The notes: generated from the letters alone by a model not told the origin. DNA of 64,000 nt from Amoebidium appalachense (GCA_963693365.1 CAVNZM010000008.1:1054001-1118000), one strand, 5' to 3'; counted from the stretch's first letter, positions 1 to 13,503 are shown. Numbers and translations are program-made.

Positions 1-282
1 GGGCCAACAGAGAAGGGGTTGGGTGTGGTTGTTGGTTCCTTGGGCTGCTATGCGGTACAAAAATACACGCCTGTAGAACAACCCCAACATTCTACACATT
101 GGACACCTGCACGAAAAGACACACACACACACACACAGCCCCCTTCCCCCCCCCCCCCCCAAAAAAAAATAAAATAAAATAAAATAAAATAAATAAATAA
201 ATAAATAGAAATAACAAAGAGGGGGTGGGGTGGGGTGGGGGGGGGGGGGGGGGGAGGGGGGGGGGAAGACATCTCCACGCAC
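1..282. other. OXSM intron sequence, no exon seen
   Basis: This lies downstream of the last visible OXSM exon (donor at 282). It holds a C/A tract, a TAAAA/TAAA-type repeat near 165-207 and a G tract near 230-265. The next OXSM exon was not found here. Confidence 0.6.
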
Positions 283-990
283 CTCCAGCACCACCACGCC
301 TGCACCCTCACCCATCACAAATCCGTCCCTGTCCTTGTCGAAGGGTCGGGATGCCTCCTTGGGGGTTTTATTGTACTTTGTGGCTAGTGCTTTGACCCTG
401 TGATTTTAGAGAGAAGGGGGAGGGGAGGGGGGGGGGGGGGGGGGATAGTTAGTGAGGTGGTGATGGTAGCGTATGTCGTAGGGGGGGGAGAGGGGGGGGG
501 GGGGGGGGGGGAAAGGGGAAGTGGGAGCAAAGGAACTGGAATATGATGAATGGAGATGTTCGTCTGTGTGCGTGTGTTGGTGGTTCCTTCCGCTTTCTAA
601 CTTTCTCGCCATGTATGGTGGTGGGCCAAGGAGGTCTCTACGCAGTCTGCGGTGTTTCTTTGGCACTTATCACTGGCTGCAAAGCCCACGATTACACATC
701 ATGTGTGTGTGTGTGTGTGTGTGGGTGGGTGGGTGGGTGGGCGCGGGCGCTGGGGCGGGGAGGAGGGGGAGGGGGGGGGGGGGGGGACCTTGCAAACCCG
801 GCTATGCTCAGGGGGGACACACACGACTCTGTGCCGCCAGCAACCATCACATCGGCCGACCCTACACAGGACAGGGTCAGGGGGGGTCCAAAAAAGGTGT
901 AATCAGAAATTTGGAGCCTTTCTCCTTTCTTGTGGTTGCTGCTGTATTGAGCACCAGGGCAGGAATCATGTACATTGTGAGGAAAGGCCA

Positions 991-1031
<41 letters not shown>

Positions 1032-1282
1032 GGGAGGAGGGGGGGGGGGGGAGGAGGGAGGGGGAGAATATGTTGGTAGAGAATGCCGCCGGAATGAACG
1101 GTTAGCGGGGAGGGGAGAGGGGATGTTTTTGTGGTGTATTTATGGATTGTTAGCAGTGGTAGTGGTGGTGGGGATGGTAGAGGTGGTGGGGTGGGGTGTG
1201 TGTGTGTGTGTGTGTATGTGGGGGGGGGGGGGGGGGGGAGGGAGGGAGGGGAGGGGGCGATTTGGGGGGTGGGGGGGGCGAT

Positions 1283-1323
<41 letters not shown>

Positions 1324-2098
1324 AGTACGAGGGTACTCACCGTCTCTGATCATTCTGAAGGCATCGCCGATACCGTGGGCACCAGTGGCACAGGCAGTGG
1401 ACACGGCATGGTTGGGGCCCTGCCATTGGATACAGGTCACGTGACTGGGGATGCCATTGGCTGGATATCACACGCGCAGGCACGTAAACCAATCAAAAAA
1501 GTACGCAGACCTTTGCACACATACACGTGCAAGGGTAGCTACCATACATACAAGCACACGGGCGCATGTGTGTGTGTGTGTCTACATGCTAACGCACAGT
1601 ACACTCTTGTTGTTGCACAGAAAAGTCCACAGCTTCGCTGTGTGCATGCGCGCGCGCGTGTGTGTGGGGGGGAGGGGGGGGGGGGGGGGGGGGAGGGGGG
1701 AGGGGGGAGGCCTCGAACATCCACACATCCAGATGCATGGACTGCAAAAACTCTGCACAGGCATACGCACACACACAAATCTTCATGGGTATGCAAACAC
1801 ACACAAACACACACGGCACGCACGCACACACAGGCATGCACTTGTGCACAAACACGTTCACACAACAACACCCACACACACCCACACAACACCCACCCAC
1901 ACAAAACCCATACACAAGTATACACAACCAGGCCCACATCCCCCACACACACACATACATAAAGCACCCACACCCACACACAAACTCACACAGACACAAA
2001 CTCACACCCACACACATACATGTACACATCCACGTACATGCACATACACGTACACCCACACACATGTACACAAGTACACAGGCACACACATACGTCCA

Positions 2099-2168
<70 letters not shown>

Positions 2169-2185
2169 TACAGCTGCACCCACAC

Positions 2186-2218
<33 letters not shown>

Positions 2219-3232
2219 CACACACACACACACCTGCAGCCCATGGCGGATGCTCACGTGGCCCGATGCCATGTTGACGAGGATGCGGGGCACAAAGAAC
2301 GGACTGACCCGCTTGTAGCCTTGCTTCTGCAGGGGGGGGGGGGGGGGGGGGGGGTATGATAAGTGGTGTGGAAGTGCACACGGACTGTTTTTATTGTGTG
2401 TACGTGTTGGTGGGGTGGGGAAGGAGGATGGGGGGGGATGGGGGGAAGAGGCAAGGGAGGTGGAAGAGGGGGAGGGGAGAGGAATAGATGATGCAGGAGA
2501 GAAGATTGGGGGACGTCCATATGGAGGAGTGGAAATGTAGCGGGTGGGATGAGTAAGGGAGGCTAGTGCGGGCACACATGTTGCAAGGAAAAACAACAGC
2601 TCACAGAACTCGCTTTTGGATAACGGGATAACATACAGAAACCAAGGCGCACCCGGGGACAGAGACATTTGCCCAGTGGGGAAATGAGGTGGCAGTGGGA
2701 TTAAGAGCATATAGTAGCATGTGGTGTTGGTTGGCAGGAAAAAAAGGGGAAAAAACAACAAAGAATAGGGGAGAAACGGCCCCGCTGGGGGGGGGTGGGT
2801 GGGTGGGGGGGAGGGGGGGGGGGGGGGGGGGGAATAATAATACCGGATCGTTGAGGCTTGCACTAGTCTGGGCTATGTCATTTAGGCCCACCATGCCCAC
2901 ACCTATGCTCACACCCTGTGAAATAAAAGGCAGTTAGTCTCTGTGTATGGTGAAAGGGTAGAATGCTTTGGCTCCCCCCTTTCCCCCCCGCCTCCCTCCA
3001 CCCCCCCCCCCTCCCCCCCCCCCCTCCCCCCCCCCCCCCCCCCCCCCCCCGTTATATCGTTACATCCCCTGAAACCCCTGGGTCCTCCCTACGCATGCTC
3101 CCACTAACACAGTTGCCTTATGTATAAGCAAATTCCAATGACCGAACTAAAGTGTTTAGCCCGTCGATGCAATATGGTAGGTAGGTGGGTGGTGTGGTGA
3201 GGAGGGACGGGAAGCAGGAAGCGCGTGCCCGG

Positions 3233-3265
<33 letters not shown>

Positions 3266-3353
3266 ATGTATGCAGCAGAGGGTTGGGATCATGGAAGTAT
3301 TGACATAAAAGACAAAACGTCCAAAAATGCGAAAATTAGAAACCAAAGAGGAC

Positions 3354-3401
<48 letters not shown>

Positions 3402-3626
3402 AACTCAAACAGACCCAACTGCCAGGGCCATCAGAAGGGTCACATGTCTTCACAGAAGATTTTTTTTGTGTGTGTGTGTGGGGGGGGGGGGGGGGGGGGG
3501 GGGGGTAGGCACGTACGGATGCCTGCTTGTCTTCGTCCGTGGTGGGGGCCCAATTTGCATCACTTAGTGCCTGCTGGGCAGCAGACAGCGCAAAGCTCAC
3601 AAAGGGGGGCACACGCTTGCTGTCCT

Positions 3627-3710
<84 letters not shown>

Positions 3711-3988
3711 TGTGTGTGCATGCGTGTCGCGCGTACGTGTGCGCGTACGTGCAAGCCTGCGCGTGCACGTACGTGTGTGTGTACGTGTGCGCATTTGTGC
3801 CCGGAGGTGGCGGGGGGAGGGGGGGGGGGGGGGGTAAGGGTGAGAATCAGCATGTGGTTGACACACGGTGCAGAGCGCAAAGACCGGCGGGCAAGGGATG
3901 CAAAGGGACAACCAGGTGGGATACCAGGTAGTGATAAGGAAGGACAAACGTGCAGCTAAATAGGACAACGACAAGAAAATATTCATCA

Positions 3989-4049
<61 letters not shown>

Positions 4050-5059
4050 CGCGTGTGTGTGTATGTGCGTGCGCACACATGTGTGTGTGCGCGTGTGCTT
4101 GTTTTGTTGCCTTGGGGGGGGGGGTTTCACGTACGCCTGGCTGTAGCCAATCATCGTCCCTCCACATATGCGGCTCACTGCCCCTTGGCACCAACGCAGC
4201 AACATTGGTCGGTAGGCCCTCATATTCCTTGCCTGCACCAATCATTAGACACCGTTAAAGGTGCACATTCCTTGCCTGCACCAATTATTAGACACCGTTA
4301 AAGGCGCACATTCCTTGCCTGCACCAATCATTATACACCGTTAAAGGTGCACATTCGTTGCCTGCACCAATCATTAGAGACCGTTAAAGGTGCACATTCC
4401 TCGCCTGCACCAATCATTAGACACCGTTAAAGGTGCACATTCCTCGCCTGCACCAATCATTAGACACCGTTCAAGGTGCACATTCCTTGCCTGGGCCAAC
4501 CGTTAAGCACCTAAGAGCATAGCTGTGCACCATAGTGTCAAATGACACAGGTAACATCTTCGTGGCACACTCCCTATCACCACCACCATGACTAACCTAG
4601 AGTTATCTCCCCCCCTCAACCACGTACCCATCCCCTTTCCCCCTTTTGCACTCAGACACACTTGTCTGCCTGCCCTTCCAACCCGCCACCTTAACATCAA
4701 CCTCCCTTTCACCCCACGCCCCACGCTTTAACACCACCGTATCCTGCTCACAGCATGATATACCCCTTTCTGTGACATGCTTCTTGTTTAGCACATGAAC
4801 TATGGCCTAAAACACTCCCGGTGTGTGTCTCAGACCCACATGACAGTTAACCTACATGCATGAACACAGATGGGTTCACGTACACTTTCAGTCTGCCCCC
4901 CCCCCCCCCCCCCCCCCCCCCACGCCAAAAAAAAAATAGAAATAGAAAGAAAAAATCTCCCCCCGTTGCCCACCCTAAACCACCACCACCACTACATACC
5001 CTGACCCCACATTCCATCACACATATTTTAAGACATACACATCCACTCACACCACGAAC

Positions 5060-5105
<46 letters not shown>

Positions 5106-6094
5106 ACATACACACACATACACACACGCACACACACCTGACAGTGTGTCGATGCCACACTGGCCTGCAATGAGTCTCTCCCACGTCTCCTTCACCCCCA
5201 CAGCCAACGGGGTGACAAGGCCTGTTATCTCCCCAGTCAGCATGCATTCCTTTCCCCTTTATGCCTTCTCTTTTTCCTCCTTCCAACTTTCCCATTGCAC
5301 ATATATCCTTCCGCTTTATAATATAATTACCCCCCCCTTCCCCCCCCTTCCCCCCCCCCACTTCCCCTCCGGACCTCCCCCTCCGCCCCCCTGGGGGAGC
5401 AAACAACATCACTTCTTCCTCCTATATTCAATCCGACTAATGTCTCTCCGTAATCCCTTCCCAGTCTTCCTATTCCTCGGCTACACACACACAGAGAGGC
5501 ATACATGAATTTACTGTTTTAAGAGTGTATACACACTGATGCCCAAACCCATCACGAAATCCCCCCCCCCCCCCCCCCCCCCGAGTCACCTCAGGAAAGG
5601 TGTGCAAATGGCAGTTGTCTTCTCCCCCCCCCCCCTCCCCCAACAAAAAAAACAAACAATAAAAAAATGCAGTGATTTATTGGCAAGGATACACACACTG
5701 TACCTTCAGCTATATTTTTGTTCCCCTTCCTTTCCTTTCCTTTTACTTTTTTCTCCATTTTTTTGTTTGTTGTGACGTGTGTGGTGAGTGTGCGTGTGTT
5801 GGGGGGGAGGGAGGCGGGGTGGGTGGGTGGGTGGGTGGGTGGGTGGGTGGGGAGGGGGGGGGGGGGGGGGGGGTTAGAAACTGTACGTATGCCACACTCT
5901 CAGTGTTGTACAGAATGCTCGAAATAAAATTGATGGAGAAAGCCGCGAAAGAGGGAAGGGGAGGTGGGGCGTAAAGAGCTGGGTGGGTGGGTGGGTGAGT
6001 GCCGGAGGAGGGGGGAAGGCAAGGAGGAGGAGGAGGGGGGGGGGTGGGGGGTGGGGGGGGGGACTCGTCACCTAGACCGGTCACAACGACTCGC
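283..6094 (-). CDS. OXSM: 3-oxoacyl-ACP synthase, mitochondrial type (partial, 3' end outside window)
   Basis: Beta-ketoacyl-ACP synthase II type condensing enzyme of type II (mitochondrial) fatty acid synthesis; it extends acyl chains using malonyl-ACP. Exons in order: 6094-6072, 5221-5138, 4232-4135, 3624-3517, 2915-2844, 2326-2234, 1419-1341, 861-789, 397-283. All phases agree and all introns are GT-AG, giving about 248 residues. Visible family motifs are [17 protein letters not shown] near the N-terminus, [20 protein letters not shown], the active-site cysteine in [32 protein letters not shown], and [20 protein letters not shown]. The C-terminal part with the two catalytic histidines would lie before base 1. 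The first firm exon is only 23 nt. A possible upstream exon (6177-6144, phase-compatible) and any targeting peptide are unproven. Seven 43-bp repeats overlap the acceptor at 4233. Confidence 0.93.
4224..4505. repeat. 43-bp tandem repeat, 7 copies, carrying a splice acceptor
   Basis: Copies start at 4224, 4267, 4310, 4353, 4396, 4439 and 4482, an exact 43-bp period with few substitutions. On the minus (coding) strand most units contain TTGGTGCAGGCAAGGAAT, which is the intron end and first bases of the OXSM exon 4232-4135. The last copy has diverged at this site. TGCACC and GGTGCA in each unit could pair as a short stem. Confidence 0.95.
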
Positions 6095-6177
6095 CTATGT
6101 GGAGGTGGGGGTGGGGGGCTGAACAGTGACAGGTGGCGGGCACCTCTCTGCCCACACAGGACAGAGAGTGTCGGAAT

Positions 6178-8645
6178 CTGAAAGGTTGTGGGTGTTACTT
6201 ATAGATGTGATGTGTTAGGTAGTTGTGATGGTGTGGGTATTTAAAAAGGGAAGGTTGGGTCCAATATCAAGGTGCGATCTACACGTGTGTCTGTGTGTGT
6301 AGGCGGGCACTTGTGTATGTATGTGTAAGGGGGAGGGGGAGGCGAGGAGTTGGAGGGGGTGGGAGTCGAGTGGGTGGGGCGGGGGGGGGGGGGGGGGGGG
6401 GGGAAGGGGGGGTTGGAGACGGAAACAGGTTCTACTACAGTTGCATTTTACTTAGGTGTGCACACACGGTCTGAGTACAACCCATGAAACATGATAATGA
6501 TCAGACGTTACTGCCCTAAGTTATTTTGCATGCTTCTTGTACCTGCTTCTCCCTAAGGCACATGATTGTTCTGAATCTCCCCATTGTGCAATGTTTCTTG
6601 CGCATAGCTCCCCTCTATGGAAGATGGTCTGGCTAAGCTATAAGCACAGGTTGATGTGCAAGCAAGTCATGGAGCATCCGGTCAAGAGACAGAGGAAAAT
6701 GGAGGGAGCTGGACGGGCGAGCCGGGTCAAGGTGCATGCCTCGGGGTTTAGAGAGGGAGAAGCGGTGGGTGTGGGTGTGTGGGTGTGTGGGGCAGGGGAG
6801 GGGGGGGGGGGGGGGGGGGGGGGGGACAGGCGGGAGGGGGGGGGGGGGGGGGGGGGGGAGAGGAGGAGGAAGGCAAAGGGGGGAGGGGGGTTTGCAAAGG
6901 GCAGGGGGGAGAGAGGGGGGGGGGGGGTGGTGGGGCGGGGTGGGGTGGGGGGGGGGGGGGGAAGGAGGGGAGGGGGGAGGGGGGGAGGGGGGGGGGGGGG
7001 GGAAGGGGGAGGGGGGGCGGAACTGCGAAAGAAGGCAAAGAAGGAGAAGGTTCCTCTGTGTTATGGGTGGCACGGACCAGCAAAGCAAAACCAGGTACAC
7101 CGTCCGAAAGCAAGAAACGAGGGTTGGGTGGCATACCCGAGCCAACAGGAGAGACATGGTGCCTCTAAGAACCTAGAGGTGGCACCAAGGAACGACAAGC
7201 GGGCTTCCTAATACTGTGCGTTTTGTTGTGTTCTGTTGTGTTTTCTCTGCCAGAACTCGAGATGTCTTCGCCGGATCGATGAAGGGGACATCTAAGGGTA
7301 TTGTCCCGCGCGATTACGTAATCTGTGAGCGCTCTGAACAGTGTTGAGCCTCAACCACGGCCCTCAACTCTCGAGCTCCATCACCTCTCACCGGGTCGTT
7401 CAAAACTCCGCGGAGTGCTCACGTGCACTGTAAATAAGACGGCAGCTGCTCAAAGTCAGAGATCCCGCAGGGAAACAACATTCAAAGTGACTAATATAAC
7501 ATGGGGATAAGTACAGCAAACAACAAAAGTTTCGAATGCTTTTGCCTTACAGGAAGGCCGTGTTGACTTGCTCAGACCAGGGGTGAGAAGTAGGTGGACC
7601 GGGTGGTTGCGAACTTCGGTAGTGTGTGTGTATACACGTGTGTGTCTCAGTTGGAGGTGGGGAAGGGGAAGGTGTGGGCTGCACAGCTGGCTGCACGAGA
7701 AGCGCGCGGGGGGAGGGGGGGGAGCGTGGTGGTGGGTGGGTAGCTATAGGGGGGGGGGGGGGGGGGGGGGGAGGAGGGGAGTTGCTGTACACTGTACAAC
7801 TGTATGCCTTTTTTAGAGCACTGGGTTGAGTTTCGAACGGACCAGTTCGCCTATCATTCAAGGCTTCCAGAGGCCTTGTTATCGTTACGGCCGTGAAACA
7901 AAACCGTCTAGGTAGAACGCTAGATGGGCCGGGGCATTCCAATTTTGTTGACCAGTGATAACGTTTGCAGTGCTGCAGTTGACTGTTAATGAAATTGTCC
8001 GCCGTAAAATTTCGAGGGAATGTTTTGGAATGTACGCAAACAACCTGTTAGCTCGGAGGCTGCGTTATCGTGCCGAGCTGTTACATTTAAGCGGTTGCCT
8101 GCACCGTGACAAAACCACTAGACTGACTCAAGACGAAAGTATAGCATAGTTCTTGGGCAGTACCGTGTGAAGGGTGCTTGAAGTGTCTGCTGGATGGGAC
8201 AAAGGGGAATTCTGTGCAACAGGTCGTTTGATAAATGTCCCTCGTACTCTTCTTGCAAACATTGACCCTTCTGCTCTTGGTTCTGTCGGACTCACAGGTT
8301 TGATAGAACATAGCAGATCCGTTTCCCTGCTTGGCCACTTGTTCACACAACCCACACAACTCACGAATTAACGAATGGATAGCCTGCGCGACTTGGAGCT
8401 TCATATTATTTCTGTTCAAAAATGTGCTCTGCCAGCACACTCAGTGCCAGACATACATATTTTGTCTCAAGGAAAACCGTGCTCATTATATTGTATACGT
8501 ACATTGGTTGTTCAAAAAGGCAATAGATTGAATCAGATACACGTACGGGGTCCCATGCAGTATACACACTCAATAAACTTCATCAATAAAGAGTAACATG
8601 GACAACAAATTTCTTTCATTGCAGTTCTGGATCACTGCCCTCGGG
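6178..8645. other. spacer between OXSM and the small secreted protein gene
   Basis: The part 6300-7020 is dominated by G-rich runs. From about 7200 to 8645 the sequence is ordinary, non-repetitive DNA with only short open frames on both strands, none recognisable. Two plus-strand AATAAA motifs lie at about 8573 and 8586, but no plus-strand gene ends there that I can support. The 5' end and promoter of OXSM should be in this interval. Confidence 0.5.
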
Positions 8646-8960
8646 TTACCAGCCCCTCATCTGTGTGCCTGAAGCTGGTGGCTGGCACTGTCTGATGCAG
8701 CCACGGTAGCCCGAGTAGTTAATCTTCCCACCCTCCTCCTCCAGTCTCTCCAGGTTGATGTCACACAGCCGGGTGCAGTAGCTGGTCGTCTTCCTGCCAC
8801 ACTTGTAGTAGCATGTTTTGCGAGATTTGATCTCATCCACATAGTCTTTGTCTGCGAGGATGTCGCACATGGCCCTGCAGTGCTGCACCTGGGGGGAGGA
8901 GGCTGCTTGCGCAGAGGCAACAGCTACAGCGCACACGGCAAGGAGCTTGGCGAAGAGCAT
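8646..8960 (-). CDS. small secreted cysteine-rich protein with four CX3C motifs
   Basis: Uninterrupted 104-residue frame in non-repetitive sequence. The start is an ATG in the context ACAAAATGC. Residues 1-19 form a clear signal peptide ending in a small-residue cleavage site (SAQA then ASSPQ). The mature part has exactly eight cysteines in four CX3C pairs (CRAMC, CYYKC, CTRLC, CIRQC), spaced C-x3-C-x17-C-x3-C-x7-C-x3-C-x21-C-x3-C, with charged, probably helical stretches between. This suggests disulfide-stapled helices outside the cell or in the secretory pathway. I do not recognise a family. It is the only intronless gene in the window. It is oriented divergently from the EndoU gene. On this strand an AG lies 22 bp upstream of the start (CACCTAG), so a 5' UTR intron is possible. 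Confidence 0.8.
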   Translation of the reverse strand: MLFAKLLAVCAVAVASAQAASSPQVQHCRAMCDILADKDYVDEIKSRKTCYYKCGRKTTSYCTRLCDINLERLEEEGGKINYSGYRGCIRQCQPPASGTQMRGW

Positions 8961-10082
8961 TTTGTAGGTTGGGTTGACGTTTCTAGGTGAAAAATAAGGA
9001 GTCTGTTTGCCTGTGCAAGTTTTGAGTGTGAACCGTGAAAAATGAAGTTATGCTGACCCTTTTTGTCGGTTTCTCAAGTATCGTTCATCAGTTCTGGTAT
9101 GTCGATTTTGGCCCGTTTTGTTTCAGTGACCAATCGGAACCCACAAGCCACATTCCTAAGTATAAAAATCGATGGCCAAGCTGTCACAAGCAATAGCGAC
9201 ATGTACACTGTCACGTCGAGGGGACTTGAAAACTATAATGGGCCAGTTGTATCTTTATTTTGCTTCAAATTCTGTCTTTCTTCTACTATACGCCGTTTTC
9301 TTTTGTAAGAATCCCTGGTTTAAAATTAAATAGCAATGCAAATTTGAGCTTGGCAAACACAGCCTTGGGCAGGTGTGCGCTCTGTGAACGGTCTTGGTAT
9401 TGACTCTGTGGAGAACGGGAGATGCTCTCCGAACCAATCGGGAAGCAACAAATCTCTTAAGTTACCTTCGGCTGAGGGGGACTTGTCGACTGTCAGGCGA
9501 CATCTTGATTACCGTGGAAAGTAGGAAAACGAACTAGAATTCATCTCTACAATCAACAATATTAAAAATATATGCTGTCAGCTTGTGTTCTTTTTAATAT
9601 CGAGACTGTAGTACCTGGACATAGTCTGCAGACCACTCAAGCCCCACCAGTTGTATCGATCGCGTCATACATTCCTAATATGTTATTAGACATTCGCATA
9701 GATCCTCTCAGGTTTACGTTACTATGCGAAGTTTGGGGAGACCAACAAAAGCCAAACAAACAAACCAACAGAAAAAAAAAAAAAAAAGCCTCCGGGACAA
9801 AAAACCAGCGGCGCCGTCGTCGTGGAGGAAACTTCCCACAATTCTGTAAGGGCAACGCGTAAACGGCGACACCTTCGCTCAGCCCCGTATGTGCCCCGTC
9901 ATCTTTCCTCCGCGTTCAGTTGCTTGTCAAACCATCTTCACGAACATGATGAAACCTTTCTTGCCACTTGCCATTATTCCTTCCGAACTCTCCGAGCTTT
10001 CTCGTCACGCGCCTGTGTGCCGCCTTCTCTATTGTTTCCATCAGCACATTCCCTGTCCTTACTAACTTCGTGTGCTTTACAG
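8961..10082. other. divergent spacer upstream of EndoU
   Basis: Mostly unique, moderately AT-rich sequence between two divergently transcribed genes; it should hold both promoters. An AG follows a pyrimidine-rich run just before 10083, so EndoU probably has an upstream, possibly non-coding, exon here. An open frame runs from 9822 into the first EndoU exon but shows no family features. Confidence 0.45.
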
Positions 10083-10088
10083 GCCAAC

Positions 10089-10374
10089 ATGACCAACGTA
10101 GAGCCCACCGAAACCGAGCTGCAGAACCTCGCAGCGGCCTGCAACCGGCTATGGAAACTGGACGTGAACAGGATGCACCCCAACGATGACTACGACATAG
10201 ATCTGGGAGAAGGCAAGCGGGTAGGTTTGGTGGATCATGGATGGAAGGGGAAAGACGAAGGAGACAGGAGTTGTTTTGGGTCCCAAAAAATGAAGTAGGT
10301 GAATAGGAGGGAGGATGCGGGGGAAGGGCTCCGGGGAGGGGCCGGGAGGGAGAGGGAGGGGGGTGGGGGGGAGG

Positions 10375-10424
<50 letters not shown>

Positions 10425-10901
10425 GGGGGGGGTGGGGGGGGGGGGGGGGGGGGGGGGGGGGAGTGAGGAGGGAAGTGATGCAGAGAAATGGATGCTGCTT
10501 GACCGGAAACTGAAGGGTATGGAAAAGTATGAGTTGGGAGAGAGTCGGGACCGGGGGGTGTGGGATCAGGGCTGAAAAGACGAAGAGAGGGCCAACCAAT
10601 CGCTGCTCAATAGATCCGCAAAATGATATTATCACTAGTATGTTCCTAGGGCATTAAGAGTGACAGAGAAGTTTTCTGGAAAAGAAAAAGGTTTCTTTAA
10701 AAATAGGTGCAAACGAAAGGGGAAGACACACAGGAGACTACATGCTGACAAATGATTCCCCCCAGCCGTTTGACACAGAGGACAAGAACACGGGCAAGCT
10801 GTTCAAATTTGTCAAGAAGGACCGCTTCATGGCCCAACCCACCTATAGGCACTTCTACACCCTTCTGGACAACTACGATTCGGTGTGTATGTGGTTGGGC
10901 C

Positions 10902-10932
<31 letters not shown>

Positions 10933-11095
10933 AGAAGAAGGGGTGGCAGAGAGGAGGGAGGAGGGGCATTTTTTTTTTTGGGGGGGGGGGGGGGTAGGGG
11001 TCAGTGTGTGGGGGGATACTTTTTGACCGCATGTGCGGGCTTGTGCTTGCCTGTGTTTTTCCTTTTCTTTCTTTTCTTTCTCTTTTTTTGCGAAA

Positions 11096-11132
<37 letters not shown>

Positions 11133-11249
11133 CGCTGGTTGATGTCTGCTGCAGATGCATGTGCGCCTTCGAATTTTTTCTTCCTATTCCTTATCTACAT
11201 CATCATCTTTTATTTTCCGTCTTTGTTTTCTTTTTTGTGACCTGGGGGT

Positions 11250-11299
<50 letters not shown>

Positions 11300-12006
11300 T
11301 AAGGGGGTGTGCATCGAAAGGTTGATCTGCCCAGTACATCCATCTGTGCCGAAGTGAGCGATCCATACTTGAAAACGGTGAGCGATTTGTTGTTGCTGTG
11401 CTCAATGTGGGAGAGTTAGAGCTATTTTATTTCTATTTTATTTTATTTTATTTTATTTATGTATTTATTTATTTATTTATTTTTTTTTTTTATTTTTTTT
11501 TGGGGGGGGGGGGGGGGAATGCTCTCATCTCCAGAGAGAGTGAAGGTGGTTGAACTATTAGGGAAGGAGGGAAAAGTTTATGTGTGAGGGAGTTTTAGGT
11601 TCTAAAAATGTGTGGTTGAGTTGGGTGAGCGTGTGGAGGTGTGGGTGGGTATGGCGCTGTGTGTTTGTGTGTTTGTGTGTGTGTGTGTGTATTGTGTGTG
11701 TGTGCGCTCTCGGAGTGTGTATGTGCATGTGTGTTTGTTGCGCTTGCATATGCATGTGTGTATCCATGTGTGTCAATATGAATGTGTGTTTTATATTAGT
11801 TTCCCTTTTCTACCTTCCACGTTATACGTGTGGTATGGGTGTATCTAACCGAATGTGGTGGCAGGAAACCGGACGTGCAGAGTTAGTCACCCAGCAGGAG
11901 ACCAGCGAGCAGATAGCGTTTATTGAGGCCTGCTATGCCACCCCCTGTGGCCAGTACCTGCACAAGCTGATGGTCGCCAAGGACGCTGCCCCGGTACTTA
12001 TTCCGT

Positions 12007-12037
<31 letters not shown>

Positions 12038-13436
12038 CCCCCGGCCATCCACAAACACACTGAATCCACTCCATTAGAGAGAGCCCCCCACCCTCCCCCT
12101 CTCCTGCCCTTAGTTGAGTTTTGCATGCGAGGCGAATGGCTCGGAACTCAGGTACTGTGGATGACGTGGGCTCAGCTCATGGTGTGCATGCTTTCTGTGT
12201 GCTTTCCAATCTGTGTTGTGCTACTCGTCGTATATGTGTACGTTGCACTTTTACACATCTATACCCCCTTTTCCTCTCTCAGAAAAAACCCCACACACCC
12301 CCATCCCTAGACCACCACCAACGGCCCCTTCCAAAAACGACATACACACACACAAGCCCTTTTTTCAGAACGACTGCACCTGTAGATACACCAAATGCTT
12401 GTTTCAGCACCAAGCCTTATCGCATATACCCTTTGTGCGCTGAGCTTGGTATGTTCTGCATTTTAGGAGAGCCTGAATGTTTCATTATTATAACCTTGGA
12501 GCCTTGCCGAATTTTTATTTTTTTTGGCTTTCTACCACAAATTCTAAGTTGTGCAAATCTCTGATTGGGTTGATAGTGAGGGTTATCCCCCTGAGGGTGA
12601 ATGTTATCTAACATCCTCCTCACTCCCCCCCCTTCCCCCCCCCCTCACTCCCTCCCCCGCTTTCCCTACGACCAACAAACGGCAATCACCAAATACCAAC
12701 TTACTTAGGGTGGATTCATGTTGCAACCGAACATCCATTAACCGAACACCAGATCGGATGATTTCATTGGCTCTGGTCAGATCCAGTCCTGACGTAAGTA
12801 AGTACGGGAACTGAATTCGATTGGTTCCCTAATGTCGACATCGAGATTTTGGATTTCCGTTCGTCTACATTTTATGCGTGCCCGAGTGGAGCACACGGAA
12901 AAGGTCTTCCAAAATATTCTACTCCATCAGAAACCTTTTAGAACAGTTGAAGTAATAACTTATTTAAATTGCCTGCTTTTTTCTAGATGAAGGTGATACA
13001 TATGAGCTTCTGTCGACATCACATCCTGCCGACCGCTGGTCCAGGTGAAAGCCATCATTCACAAACCGGCAACGGTAAACATATGATATGCAACCAATCG
13101 CTGTAAAGATCGAGGTGCTCGGTTAATGGGTGAGATCTTGGCAGCATTTGCTTTTCATGTGTTTGCTAGTAAATTAGACCGGAAGCGTTTTTAATTTAGA
13201 AACTGAAGATTTACACTATATTCTTCTTCCGACAAAAGAAAGTACCCGTTTATCTCTATTTGGAGCTGAGATATTGCATAGATCGGGTGCGAAAACGGTT
13301 AATGGCTCAGGTACCCTACCACCACGTCACACATACATCCTCCCCATGACATCTTATAGATACTCTAATCTTCCGACTCAGTCGGCCAACATTACTAACA
13401 TAAACGTGTGTGTGGGATACAATGTGTGTGTGTGTG

Positions 13437-13503
<67 letters not shown>

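Noticed and set aside
652-1962. 436-codon plus-strand open frame
   Set aside because: Microsatellite translation (Val/Cys, Gly, Thr/His) antisense to well-supported OXSM exons.
8087-8440. 117-codon minus-strand frame downstream of the CX3C gene
   Set aside because: No signal or domain; overlapping plus-strand frames of similar quality argue for chance.
12121-12564. 147-codon frame within EndoU
   Set aside because: It lies entirely in the intron between exons 11865-11993 and 13509-13631, which join in phase.
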